The position numbers and the translations under genes were made by a program. The notes below the pieces were generated by a model. That model saw only the letters and a program-made list of their open reading frames with translations. It made no database searches and was not told the DNA's origin. This document shows positions 1-7,573 of a stretch of 64,000 nucleotides of DNA, in pieces (within the stretch, counting starts at the first letter, position 1; each line of letters begins with the position of its first letter). The stretch lies in NCBI RefSeq assembly GCF_013522725.1, contig NZ_JAAMRF010000002.1:248001-312000 (forward strand), read 5' to 3'. The stretch comes from Stutzerimonas azotifigens (GTDB lineage Bacteria > Pseudomonadota > Gammaproteobacteria > Pseudomonadales > Pseudomonadaceae).

Positions 1-927
1 CTTGAGGTTGTCGAAGGGGGCGAGGGTGGTCTTGAGGGTCAGGTAGCCGGTGTGCAGTTGGTCGCCGACCACCAGCATGTCCTTGAATTTCGGGTCCTTG
101 CGAAACTGCAGGAAGCGCGCCGGTGGCACGCCGTCGCCCGCGATATCGACCTCGCCTTTTTCCAGGCGCAGCAGGGCGACGCTCGGGTCCTGGCCGACTT
201 CGAAGGTGATGCCGTCCAGGTACGGCAGGCCCTTGTTGAAGTAGTCCGGGTTCTTCTTGAACACCAGGCGCTGGCCGAGCTTCCAGTCCTGGAGGCTGAA
301 GGCGCCGGTGCCGACCGGATGCTTGCCGAAATCCTCGCCCCATTGCTCGACCGCTTCCTTGGGCACGACGGAGGCGAAGTTGATCGCCATGACATGGAGG
401 AAGGTGGCGTTGGCTTCGCTCAGGGTGATCTTCACCTGATAGTCGTCGACGACCTCGATGCCGCTGAGGCTGTCGGCCTTGCCTTCGGCCATCGCCTCGT
501 AGCCGGCGATCGAACTAAAGAAGCCGGCGCCCGGGCTCTGGGTCTTCGGGTTGACGGTACGCTCGAGCGAGTATTTGACGTCGCTGGCCTTCATCTCACG
601 GCCGTTGTGGAACTTCACGCCCTTCTTCAGGGTGAAGGTGTAGACGGTGCCGTCGTCGGAGATGCTGTAGTCCTCGGCCAGGTCCTTGACCAGCTCGGTG
701 GTGCCCGGCTTGTAGTCCATCAGGCCGTCGAACAGGCTCTTGATCATCGACCAGTTCTGCCAGTCGTAGCCGATCGCCGGATCCAGCGTGGCGACGTCGT
801 TCTGGTAGGTCACCACGGCATTACCGCCGGATTTGGCATTGGGGTCCCGGTCCGGCGACTCGTCGGCCAACAGGCCGCCGGCGAACAGTGTGGCCGCGAT
901 GGCCAGCGATAGTGCTTTGCGCTTCAT
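1..927 (-). CDS. ABC transporter substrate-binding protein, family 5 (C-terminus outside window)
   Basis: Periplasmic solute-binding protein of the peptide/nickel family (SBP_bac_5) that would deliver ligand to the two permeases encoded just upstream. The reading frame is open from the ATG at 927 to the window edge, 309 codons, so roughly the C-terminal third to half is missing. Residues 1-21 form a Sec signal peptide with a KRK start and hydrophobic core. Residues about 105-123 carry the family signature (FHNGR then SDV then ER). An AGGAAG ribosome site lies before the ATG. It follows the DppB-like permease by 22 bases and is the last gene seen of the operon; ATPase genes are not in the window. 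Ligand cannot be read from sequence; the amide-sensor context suggests amides or small peptides. Confidence 0.9.
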   Translation of the reverse strand, partial: MKRKALSLAIAATLFAGGLLADESPDRDPNAKSGGNAVVTYQNDVATLDPAIGYDWQNWSMIKSLFDGLMDYKPGTTELVKDLAEDYSISDDGTVYTFTLKKGVKFHNGREMKASDVKYSLERTVNPKTQSPGAGFFSSIAGYEAMAEGKADSLSGIEVVDDYQVKITLSEANATFLHVMAINFASVVPKEAVEQWGEDFGKHPVGTGAFSLQDWKLGQRLVFKKNPDYFNKGLPYLDGITFEVGQDPSVALLRLEKGEVDIAGDGVPPARFLQFRKDPKFKDMLVVGDQLHTGYLTLKTTLAPFDNLK

Positions 928-949
928 GCTTCCTGCCCCTTGCTTTTGG

Positions 950-1876
950 TTAGTGTTTTTTCACATCGATGCGCGGATCGACCAGTGGGATCACCAGGTC
1001 GGCCAGCAGATTGCCGAGCACGATGGCCACGGCCGATACGGTGGTGACGCCGACGATCACCGGGATGTCCACCTGCTGGATCGCCTGCCAGGCAAGTTGG
1101 CCGATGCCCGGCCAGCCGAACACCGACTCGACCACCACCAGCCCGCCCATGAAGATGCCGATGTCGATGCCGATCATCGGGATCACCGGGACGATCGCGT
1201 TAGGCAGCACGTGGCGCAGGATCACCCGGCCACGGCTCAGGCCCTTGGCGCGGGCGGTGCGGATGAAGTCCTGGTGCAGCACCTCGATCATCGAGGAGCG
1301 CACCATGCGCGAGTACCAGCCGCTGCCGAGGATGCCCAGCGTCAGCGCCGGCAGCAGCAAATGCTCCGGCCCGCCGTAACCGCCCAGAGGGAACCAGCCC
1401 AGCTGCATGGCGAAGAAGTAGAGGAACAGCATCGCGGCGATGAACTGGGGTGCCGAGACGCCGATGAAGGAGAACGCCATGAGGATCTTGTCGGCCACGC
1501 CGCCGCGGCGCAGCGCCGCAATGACGCCCAGGCCGATGCCGATCAGCAGCTCGAAGCCGATACCGGCCGCCATCAGTTCCAGCGAAGGTCGCAGGCGCGA
1601 GCCGATCAGTTCGGCGACTTCGCTGCGCTGGATGTAGGAGCGGCCGAGGTCGCCCTGCACCAGCTTGACGAGGTAACGCCCGTACTGTTCGTAGAAGGGC
1701 AGATCCAGGCCGAGCTGCGTACGGATGCCGGCAACCACTTCAGGCGTCGCGCTGCGCCCGGCGATCTGCCGGGCCGGATCGGCCGGGAGCATGAACAGCA
1801 ACAGGTAGGTGATGAAGGTGACGCCGAACAGGATCAGCAGTGCGTAGCCGAGGCGGCGCAGGATGAAGACAGACAT
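950..1876 (-). CDS. ABC transporter permease, DppB/OppB type
   Basis: Inner-membrane permease of the peptide/nickel importer family, 308 aa, the usual length. Five to six hydrophobic segments are visible, beginning at residues 8-30, with the long periplasmic loop that is typical of DppB. The cytoplasmic EAA loop that docks the ATPase is at about residues 204-224 (ARAKGLS core). Its ATG shares one base with the stop of the preceding DppC-like gene (TGATG), so the two are translationally coupled. Together with that gene it forms the transmembrane heterodimer. Substrate is not deducible. Confidence 0.93.
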   Translation of the reverse strand: MSVFILRRLGYALLILFGVTFITYLLLFMLPADPARQIAGRSATPEVVAGIRTQLGLDLPFYEQYGRYLVKLVQGDLGRSYIQRSEVAELIGSRLRPSLELMAAGIGFELLIGIGLGVIAALRRGGVADKILMAFSFIGVSAPQFIAAMLFLYFFAMQLGWFPLGGYGGPEHLLLPALTLGILGSGWYSRMVRSSMIEVLHQDFIRTARAKGLSRGRVILRHVLPNAIVPVIPMIGIDIGIFMGGLVVVESVFGWPGIGQLAWQAIQQVDIPVIVGVTTVSAVAIVLGNLLADLVIPLVDPRIDVKKH

Positions 1877-2724
1877 CAGCGTCTCCCCACCAGTGTCGGG
1901 TCGAGCTCATCGCGCAGGGCGTCGCCAACCAGGTTGAAGGCCAGCGACAGCAGGATGATCGCCGCGCCGGGAATGAACACCAGCCAGGGCGCCTCGCTGA
2001 AGTAGGTCTGGCTCTCGAAGATGATGTTGCCCCAGCTTGGCGTGGGCGGCTGCACCCCGACGCCGAGGTAGGAAAGCGTTGCTTCCAGCAGCACTGTCGT
2101 GGAAATGCCGAGCGTCGCCCAGACCAGAATGGTTGGCAGCAGATGCGGCAGCAGGTGGGAGAACAGAATGCGCAGCGAACTGGCGCCCAGGGTGCGCTCG
2201 ACCGCAACGAAGTCCCGTGCCCCGAGGGCGACGGTTTCCGAATAGATCACCCGGGCGATCTGCACCCAGTTCACCATGGCGATCACCAGCGCGACGATCC
2301 ACACGCTCGGCTGGAAGATCGCCGCCAGGGCGATCGCCAGCAGCAGCGCCGGGAAGGCCATCATCAGGTCGGTGAAACGCATCAAGACGCTACCCAGCCA
2401 GCCGCGCAGGAAGCCGGCGGTCAGGCCGACAAGGGTGCCGATCAGCACTGCCAGGCCGTTGGCTACCAGGCCGATGAATAGAGAGGTGCGAGCGCCATGG
2501 ATCAGGCGCGAGAGCAGGTCGCGGCCGAGCAGGTCGGTGCCCAGCCAATAGGTATCGTCCGGCGGTAGCGGGGCGCCTTCCATCGACAGGCCTTCGATGA
2601 ACTGCTCGGACGGATCGTAAGGGCTGACCCAGGGGGCCAATATCGCCAGCACCACGATGATCAGGATCAGCAGCAGCGAAACGGCCACCGAGGGTCGCCG
2701 GCACAGGGCGAGCAGAGTGTTCAT
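1876..2724 (-). CDS. ABC transporter permease, DppC/OppC type
   Basis: Second transmembrane subunit of the peptide-type importer, 282 aa. The N-terminal membrane helix is at about residues 13-32, the DppC family signature LGTDxxGRD at 61-69, and the EAA loop at about 171-190. I chose the ATG at 2724, which overlaps the stop codon of the AmiR-like gene in an ATGA arrangement; longer in-frame starts run into that gene and would add non-permease residues. The tight coupling to a regulator gene means transporter and regulator are made from one message. Confidence 0.93.
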   Translation of the reverse strand: MNTLLALCRRPSVAVSLLLILIIVVLAILAPWVSPYDPSEQFIEGLSMEGAPLPPDDTYWLGTDLLGRDLLSRLIHGARTSLFIGLVANGLAVLIGTLVGLTAGFLRGWLGSVLMRFTDLMMAFPALLLAIALAAIFQPSVWIVALVIAMVNWVQIARVIYSETVALGARDFVAVERTLGASSLRILFSHLLPHLLPTILVWATLGISTTVLLEATLSYLGVGVQPPTPSWGNIIFESQTYFSEAPWLVFIPGAAIILLSLAFNLVGDALRDELDPTLVGRR

Positions 2725-3329
2725 CGGCCGCCTCGCGGGATACCGGTGGACGGCACTGGCGCGCGGTCGTTCGCCAGTTCGACGCAGAGCGATTCGAGGC
2801 TTCGGTTCAGACGCATCGACAACCCGCGCAACCGCTCGTAGGCCGCTGCCTCGTCGATGCCATGCTCGGCCATCAGGCGGGCCAGCGCCTGCGCCAGCAA
2901 CGGAGCGGACGACAGACGCCGCTGCAGGACCAGGCGCTCGTCGCGCTCGGCGGCCAGGCGCTGCTGCAGACCGATGGCCATCATCAGCGTGGTGTAGACC
3001 GAGCCCTGGGTGATCGGCTTGTTCAGCAGCGCGGTGGCGCCCAGTTCGATGGCGCGCTGGATCTGCGACAGGGTTTCGTGGGCGGTCAGCGCGATCAGCG
3101 GGACCCCGGCCGCTTCCAGCTGGCGCAGAGTTTGCGGACTGGCGAAATGTTCGAGCTCGACCACCGCGGCGAAGCAGTGCTCCAGCGCCACGGGCGCATC
3201 GGCGGTCGATGCCAGCGCGGTGATGCCCAGGCGCTGCAGGCTCTTGTGCAGGGCGCTGAGGGTGCGCTCTTCGCAATCGATGAGCAGCAGTCGGCCGCTT
3301 TCGAAATCCGGGCGTTTGAGCAGGCTCAT
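2721..3329 (-). CDS. AmiR/NasT-like ANTAR antitermination regulator
   Basis: RNA-binding antiterminator, 202 aa. Residues about 1-125 have a response-regulator-like fold pattern, but the usual phosphoacceptor Asp region reads VVELEH, so phosphorylation is unlikely, as in AmiR. Residues about 125-145 are a coiled-coil-like linker, and 145-188 carry the ANTAR three-helix motif (ARLMAEHGIDEAAAYERLR, then SMRLNRSLES). Known AmiR binds the leader RNA and prevents termination when released by AmiC. The start overlaps the end of the AmiC-like gene by four bases. The target is very likely the terminator at 4475-4515. Confidence 0.9.
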   Translation of the reverse strand: MSLLKRPDFESGRLLLIDCEERTLSALHKSLQRLGITALASTADAPVALEHCFAAVVELEHFASPQTLRQLEAAGVPLIALTAHETLSQIQRAIELGATALLNKPITQGSVYTTLMMAIGLQQRLAAERDERLVLQRRLSSAPLLAQALARLMAEHGIDEAAAYERLRGLSMRLNRSLESLCVELANDRAPVPSTGIPRGGR

Positions 3330-4462
3330 TTAACGATCCTCAGCTGGAACGGCGTGGTCGCGCGCATGGGGCGCAGGTCGTTCAGGTCGGTGGCGGTCAG
3401 ATAGGGGTCCGGTGCCACCACGCCCGCCTCGCTGTGCAGCAGGCAGAAGCGCCCGTTCTGCAGCTCGGCGATGTGGCTGGGCAGGCTGGTGTGGTTGTTG
3501 TGTGGCGAAATGCGCAACGCGCCGAGCGCGGTTGGCAGGGCGGCCTGATGCAGGTAGTCGGTAATCGCTTCGGGGCGATCGTCGCCGGTGTGTTGCAGGG
3601 CCCGGGCGAACAGATGCACGGCGGTGTAGGCACCGGTGTAATAGTGCGAGCAGCGTTGGAGCCCGTGTCGTTGCTGCTGGCGTTGGCTGAACAGCGGATC
3701 GACCGCCTCGAAGAAGGGCCCGCAGGAGAGCAGTCGCAGGTTGTCCAGCGTGCCCAGTTCGTCCAGTTCCGCCTCGGTGAGGTTGCAGCTGAGCACCGGC
3801 AGGCTGAGCCCCCCCAGCCCGCAGGCCTGATCGAGCTGGGCCAGGAAGGCGTAGGACGACTCGCCCACCAGGTTGTTGAGGATGAAGGCCGGCGGGTCGG
3901 CCATCATGGCCTTGATCGACTCGGCGAAGGCGGTCGAACCGAGGTGGAAATACTTTTCCGCCAGCACCTCGCCGTCGGCCGCCAGCAGCGCCTCGCGGGC
4001 GATGCGGTTGCTCTCCCAGCCCCATACATAGTTCGAGCCGATCAGCTGGGCGCGTCGTCCGAAGGTACGTAGCGCGTAACGCAGCAGCGGGATTAGTGTC
4101 TGGTTCGGGCAGCCGCCGAGGTAGAGCACATTTTCGCTGCTTTCGAAGCCTTCGTAGGGGCAGGCGTACCAGAGCAGTCCTGAGCGCTGTTCCAGGTCTG
4201 GGATGATTTCCTTGCGGCTTGCCGAAGTGATGGTGCCGAACAGGTGGCGGATGCCCGCGCCCATCAGCGCGGCGGCGCCTTCGCCGTAGCGGCCGAGCTG
4301 GCCTTGCGGGTTGATGTGGGTAGCGTGCAGCTGGAAGCCGTGGCGCGCGTCCTCGTTGATTTCGGCCAGTGCGTCGCGGGCGCCGGCCAGCGCATGGCTG
4401 CCCATTCGGCGATAGGTACCGTCGGTGGAGAGCAGCAGACCGATGGAAAAGGTACGGGGCAT
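3326..4462 (-). CDS. AmiC-like ligand sensor (negative regulator of the ANTAR protein)
   Basis: 378 aa protein of the AmiC/branched-chain amino acid binding fold, without a signal peptide (it starts MPRTFSIGLLLS), so it acts in the cytoplasm. Typical AmiC features are visible: the GTYRRMG segment near residue 16, the YACPYEGFE stretch near 100, and NYVWGWE near 147. In Pseudomonas aeruginosa AmiC holds AmiR inactive until amide binds. Here the partner is the adjacent ANTAR gene. It is the first gene of the operon, with GGAC ten bases before its ATG, immediately after the terminator's U-tract. No amidase gene (amiE) is present in the window; the controlled genes are transporter genes. The ligand is unknown. 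Confidence 0.88.
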   Translation of the reverse strand: MPRTFSIGLLLSTDGTYRRMGSHALAGARDALAEINEDARHGFQLHATHINPQGQLGRYGEGAAALMGAGIRHLFGTITSASRKEIIPDLEQRSGLLWYACPYEGFESSENVLYLGGCPNQTLIPLLRYALRTFGRRAQLIGSNYVWGWESNRIAREALLAADGEVLAEKYFHLGSTAFAESIKAMMADPPAFILNNLVGESSYAFLAQLDQACGLGGLSLPVLSCNLTEAELDELGTLDNLRLLSCGPFFEAVDPLFSQRQQQRHGLQRCSHYYTGAYTAVHLFARALQHTGDDRPEAITDYLHQAALPTALGALRISPHNNHTSLPSHIAELQNGRFCLLHSEAGVVAPDPYLTATDLNDLRPMRATTPFQLRIVK

Positions 4463-4474
4463 TTGTTCGCGTCC

Positions 4475-4515
4475 AAAAAAAAGCCTGATCGACCAGCAGG
4501 CTGGTGATCAGGCTT
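4475..4515 (-). terminator. Leader intrinsic terminator (attenuator) of the amiC-like operon
   Basis: On the minus strand a ten-base-pair perfect stem (4506-4515 with 4481-4490) is capped by a second pairing block and followed by eight U residues (4475-4482). Only about a dozen bases separate the U-tract from the ATG of the AmiC-like gene, and they contain its ribosome site. A terminator placed inside the leader and directly before the coding region has no use for an upstream gene, because the nearest upstream gene starts divergently at 5544 or ends at 4799. It is therefore best read as an attenuator that the ANTAR protein overrides. Confidence 0.88.
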
Positions 4516-4524
4516 CTTTACCTG
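4509..4524 (-). promoter_or_regulatory. Candidate ANTAR-binding hexaloop hairpin (P2) overlapping the terminator
   Basis: The minus-strand RNA CAGGU-AAAGAA-GCCUG forms a five-pair stem (one G-U pair) closing a six-base loop with A at loop position 1 and G at position 4, the pattern described for ANTAR target hairpins. Its 3' arm is the first part of the terminator's 5' arm, so the two structures are mutually exclusive. I did not find an equally good first hexaloop (P1) upstream; GGACU/AGUCC at 4560-4572 and GCGCC/GGCGC nearby form hairpins with the wrong loop size. Confidence 0.6.
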
Positions 4525-4798
4525 GCGCCATCGAGGCGCGGATGTCGGCAAGGCTTAAAGGACTAGGAGTCCCGGCTTGCGTGTTTGGCTTGCTCCATGA
4601 AAAAAGAATGCCAACTCGCTGCGGCTTCAACGAACGGGGCGTATGGGAGGCGCTGCGAGGCGCGGTGCGTTCTGTTTTACGGTTGGGCCGGGATGACGCT
4701 CAGCCAGCCGTAGACGCACGGACAGGGACGGCGCCCGGCGCCTTGTGTTCCATTATGGAGCGCAAGACGCAGAGACTGCATCGCGACGGTGCGTCAAC
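4525..4798. other. Leader and promoter region upstream of the amiC-like operon
   Basis: No coding potential is convincing here. It contains small hairpins on the minus strand (4560-4572 and near 4530-4545) and a sequence at 4598-4613 that reads TGGCA-N7-TTCA on the minus strand, which keeps the GG of a sigma-54 -24 element but has TTTCA rather than TTGCA at -12. The transcription start is probably in this stretch. Confidence 0.5.
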
Positions 4799-5386
4799 TC
4801 AGCTGCTAGGGCCGAAGACTTCGTGCAGGTGCGCCTTGTAGGCGGCGATGTCGCCTTCGATGTCCGGTGCTTTGATCACGTCGGTGGCGAGGAACGTCGG
4901 CAGAGCCTGCAGGCCGAGGAATTCCTGGGATTTGTGGAACGGGAAGTAGACGCCGTCGACGCCTCGCCCCTCGAAGAAGTTGCCTGGCTCGTCGAAGGCG
5001 GCCTGGGGTGCGTTCCAGGTCAGCGAGAGCATGTAGCGGCGACCCTGCAGCAGCCCGCCGCTGCCGTAGTGGCGGCTCGGATCGTTGCGGCTGCGGCCAT
5101 CGCTGGCGTAGAGCGTGCCGTGACCGGCGGTGAAGACTTCGTCGAGGTACTTCTTGACGATCCAGGGCGCACCCATCCACCAGCCGGGCATCTGATAAAT
5201 GATCACGTCGGCCCAGAGGAACTTGGCGACTTCGGCTTCGATGTCGTAACCGGCATCGACCTGGGTCTCCTGTACCTCATGGCCCAGTTCGGCGAGCTCG
5301 CCACGGGCGATGTCATGCAGGGTGTGGTTGTAACGCCCCGCCGAATGGGCGAATTCCTTGGCGCCGTTGATCAGCAGAATTTTCAT
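4799..5386 (-). CDS. mdaB: NAD(P)H-dependent quinone/flavodoxin-fold oxidoreductase, MdaB type
   Basis: 195 aa flavodoxin-like FMN/FAD protein of the MdaB family, which reduces quinones by two electrons and protects against oxidative stress in the cytoplasm. Visible signatures are the N-terminal LLINGAKEF strand and phosphate loop, YQMPGWWMGAPW near residue 64, the YASDGRSR segment, and LTWNAPxxAF near 121. The ATG at 5386 follows a strong GGAGG. A longer frame start at 5419 lacks this site and adds residues not typical of the family. It is monocistronic on the minus strand, converging on nothing. Confidence 0.88.
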   Translation of the reverse strand: MKILLINGAKEFAHSAGRYNHTLHDIARGELAELGHEVQETQVDAGYDIEAEVAKFLWADVIIYQMPGWWMGAPWIVKKYLDEVFTAGHGTLYASDGRSRNDPSRHYGSGGLLQGRRYMLSLTWNAPQAAFDEPGNFFEGRGVDGVYFPFHKSQEFLGLQALPTFLATDVIKAPDIEGDIAAYKAHLHEVFGPSS

Positions 5387-5543
5387 GAAACCTCCAAAAA
5401 GACCTGCGCTCCAGAACAAGCGCTATAAAAAGTAGAAGGATTATCTCCAGTCAGACTGTTGCGATTAAGACGCACGAAGGAAATTGACCGTTGCCTTCGC
5501 GGCAAGGATGCCTCTGCAACAGCATTTACCAATCGGAGGGGCC

Positions 5544-6101
5544 ATGACCCTGAGCGAAAAACAGAAGATGCTGGCCGGAGAGCTCTACAGCCCCGGCGAT
5601 GCCGAAATACAGGCCGACCAGACCGCGGCCAAGGCCTGGATGGTTCGTTACAACGCCGCCCTCGCGGCGGAGCCTGCCGAGCGCCGCACGCTGCTGGAGC
5701 AGCGCCTTGGCTCGGTCGGGCGCGGTGCGGTGATCCGGCCGCCTTTTCACTGCGACTATGGTTACAACATCCACCTCGAAGAGGGCGTGTTCCTCAACTT
5801 CAATTGCGTCATCCTCGATGTGGTCGAGGTGCATATCGGCGCCGATACCCAGATAGGCCCGGCGGTGCAGATCTATACCGCCGACCATCCCCGCGATGCC
5901 GAGCAGCGGCGCGCCGGGCTGGAATTCGGCAGGCCCGTGCGCATCGGCCGCAATGTCTGGATCGGCGGCGGGGCGATCATCCTCCCCGGTGTCGAGATCG
6001 GTGACGATGCGTTGGTTGGCGCGGGCAGCGTGGTGACCCGCGACGTGCCGGCTGGCGCCACCGTGATGGGCAATCCCGCGCGGCTGCGCTCGGGCGGTTG
6101 A
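5544..6101 (+). CDS. Sugar O-acetyltransferase, maltose/galactoside acetyltransferase type
   Basis: 185 aa left-handed beta-helix acetyltransferase (Maa/NodL/LacA group) that moves acetyl from acetyl-CoA to a sugar hydroxyl. It has an N-terminal Mac domain ([12 protein letters not shown], residues 8-19), then hexapeptide repeats. The family motif with catalytic His is in YTADHPRD near residue 111, and [23 protein letters not shown] closes the helix, ending in GNPAR. I chose the ATG at 5544 because GGAGGG lies seven bases upstream; earlier starts extend into sequence not in the family. The natural acceptor sugar is unknown. Confidence 0.88.
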   Translation: MTLSEKQKMLAGELYSPGDAEIQADQTAAKAWMVRYNAALAAEPAERRTLLEQRLGSVGRGAVIRPPFHCDYGYNIHLEEGVFLNFNCVILDVVEVHIGADTQIGPAVQIYTADHPRDAEQRRAGLEFGRPVRIGRNVWIGGGAIILPGVEIGDDALVGAGSVVTRDVPAGATVMGNPARLRSGG

Positions 6102-6203
6102 TCGCTCGTGTCCTCTACGGTTGATTGGTGTGAGCGTTTGGCCGCTACGCCGGTCACACAGGCATAGGCGTCTGGCACGGCGCCCGCAACCCAAGGAGCG
6201 CGC

Positions 6204-6647
6204 ATGTCCCATTTCACCAAGCACACCACGGCGACCCTCATTCCCTGCCTGCGCTACCGCGATGTCAGCGCGGCGCTCGACTGGCTGGACCGCGCCTTTG
6301 GCTTCGACCAGCAGCATGTGGTCGAGGACGAGCAGGTCGGGATCATTCATGCGCAGGTGTCGTTCGGCAACGGCATGCTGATGATCGGGCCGGTGGCTGA
6401 CAGCGAATATGGCCGTCTGCTGCGACAGCCCGACGAGGTCGGCGCCAGCACCCAGAGCATCTACGTCATCGTCAACAGTGCCGATGCGCTCTACGCGCAA
6501 GCCAAGGCGGCCGGCGCCGAGATCGTCATGGAACTCAAGGACCAGGACTACGGTGGCCGCGGCTTCAGCTGTCGGGATTTGGAAGGCCACCTGTGGAGTT
6601 TCGGCACCTACGACCCCTGGCAGGAAGACGTCGAGGAGGGGGCCTGA
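6204..6647 (+). CDS. VOC (glyoxalase/bleomycin-resistance fold) protein
   Basis: 147 aa protein with two paired beta-alpha-beta-beta-beta modules of the vicinal oxygen chelate superfamily, closest in style to PhnB-like members: IPCLRYRDVSAALDWL at the start, a central SIYVIVNSADALY strand-helix, and RDLEGHLWSFGTY near the end, where the Glu of LEGH is a usual metal ligand. The stop overlaps the start of the aldo/keto reductase gene (TGATG), so the two are co-translated. Substrate unknown. Confidence 0.8.
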   Translation: MSHFTKHTTATLIPCLRYRDVSAALDWLDRAFGFDQQHVVEDEQVGIIHAQVSFGNGMLMIGPVADSEYGRLLRQPDEVGASTQSIYVIVNSADALYAQAKAAGAEIVMELKDQDYGGRGFSCRDLEGHLWSFGTYDPWQEDVEEGA

Positions 6648-7474
6648 TGCGTACGCTGGAATTGGCCGACGGCACCTGCGTACCGGTGATCGGGCAGGGC
6701 ACTTGGCACATGGGCGAACGCGGAAGCGAGCGTGACCGCGAAGTCGCCGCCCTGCGCCTGGGCATCGAGCTGGGCATGACCCTGATCGATACCGCCGAGA
6801 TGTACGGGGAGGGCGGCGCCGAACGTGTGGTCGGCGAGGCGATTGCTGGCCGCCGCGAGCGGGTGTTCCTGGTCAGCAAGGTGTACCCGCACAACGCCAG
6901 TCGAGAGGGCGTGGTCGAGGCCTGCGAACGCAGCCTGCAGCGGCTGGGCTGCGATTACCTCGACCTCTATCTGCTGCACTGGCGCGGCCGTTACCCACTG
7001 GCCGAGACGGTGGAGGGCTTCGAGCGGCTGAAGGCGGCCGGCAAGATACGGCGTTGGGGCGTTTCCAATCTCGACCTGGAAGACATGTTCGACCTGCCTA
7101 ACGTCGACGCCTGCACAACGGACCAGGTGCTCTACAACCCGGCCGAGCGGGGTATCGAGTTCGACCTTCTGCCCTGGTGCCAGCAGCGGGGGATCCCCGT
7201 GATGGCCTATTGTCCGGTCGGCCAGGGCGGTGCGCTGCTGCGCCATCCAGCGTTGCTCGAAGTGGCGCGGCGCCAAGGTGTCGGACCGGCGGCGGTGGCC
7301 CTGGCCTGGGCGCTGCGCCAGCCCGGTGTGATCGTCATTCCCAAGGCGGTGAAACCCGAGCATCTGCGCGCCAATGCCGCCGCGGCCGTGCTGCAGCTGA
7401 GCGACGAGGAGCTGGCGATCATCGACGACGCCTTCGCACCGCCAACCCGCAAGCAGTCGCTGAACATGGTCTAA
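6647..7474 (+). CDS. Aldo/keto reductase
   Basis: 275 aa NADPH-dependent oxidoreductase with a TIM-barrel pattern. The catalytic tetrad is present: Asp48, Tyr53 (DTAEMYG), Lys78 (VSKVYP) and His111 (LLHWRG). The C-terminal IPKAVKPEHLRANAAA segment is the nucleotide-phosphate-binding motif. Length is typical of the compact bacterial class. The ATG shares a base with the stop of the VOC gene, implying a two-gene operon for handling reactive carbonyls, though the substrate is inference. Confidence 0.88.
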   Translation: MRTLELADGTCVPVIGQGTWHMGERGSERDREVAALRLGIELGMTLIDTAEMYGEGGAERVVGEAIAGRRERVFLVSKVYPHNASREGVVEACERSLQRLGCDYLDLYLLHWRGRYPLAETVEGFERLKAAGKIRRWGVSNLDLEDMFDLPNVDACTTDQVLYNPAERGIEFDLLPWCQQRGIPVMAYCPVGQGGALLRHPALLEVARRQGVGPAAVALAWALRQPGVIVIPKAVKPEHLRANAAAAVLQLSDEELAIIDDAFAPPTRKQSLNMV

Positions 7475-7573
7475 CCGGCCCGGCGGTCATCTGCATTGCT
7501 CCGGACAGTCGGACGGAATGTTTGCCTCGCCGGAGCTGTCAGCTGAACAGACTGTAATGGAACCGGAGGAACG

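Noticed and set aside
833-2005. A 390-codon plus frame across the permease region
   Set aside because: Shadow of the DppB/DppC genes; composition dominated by His, Asp and Arg, with no signal or domain.
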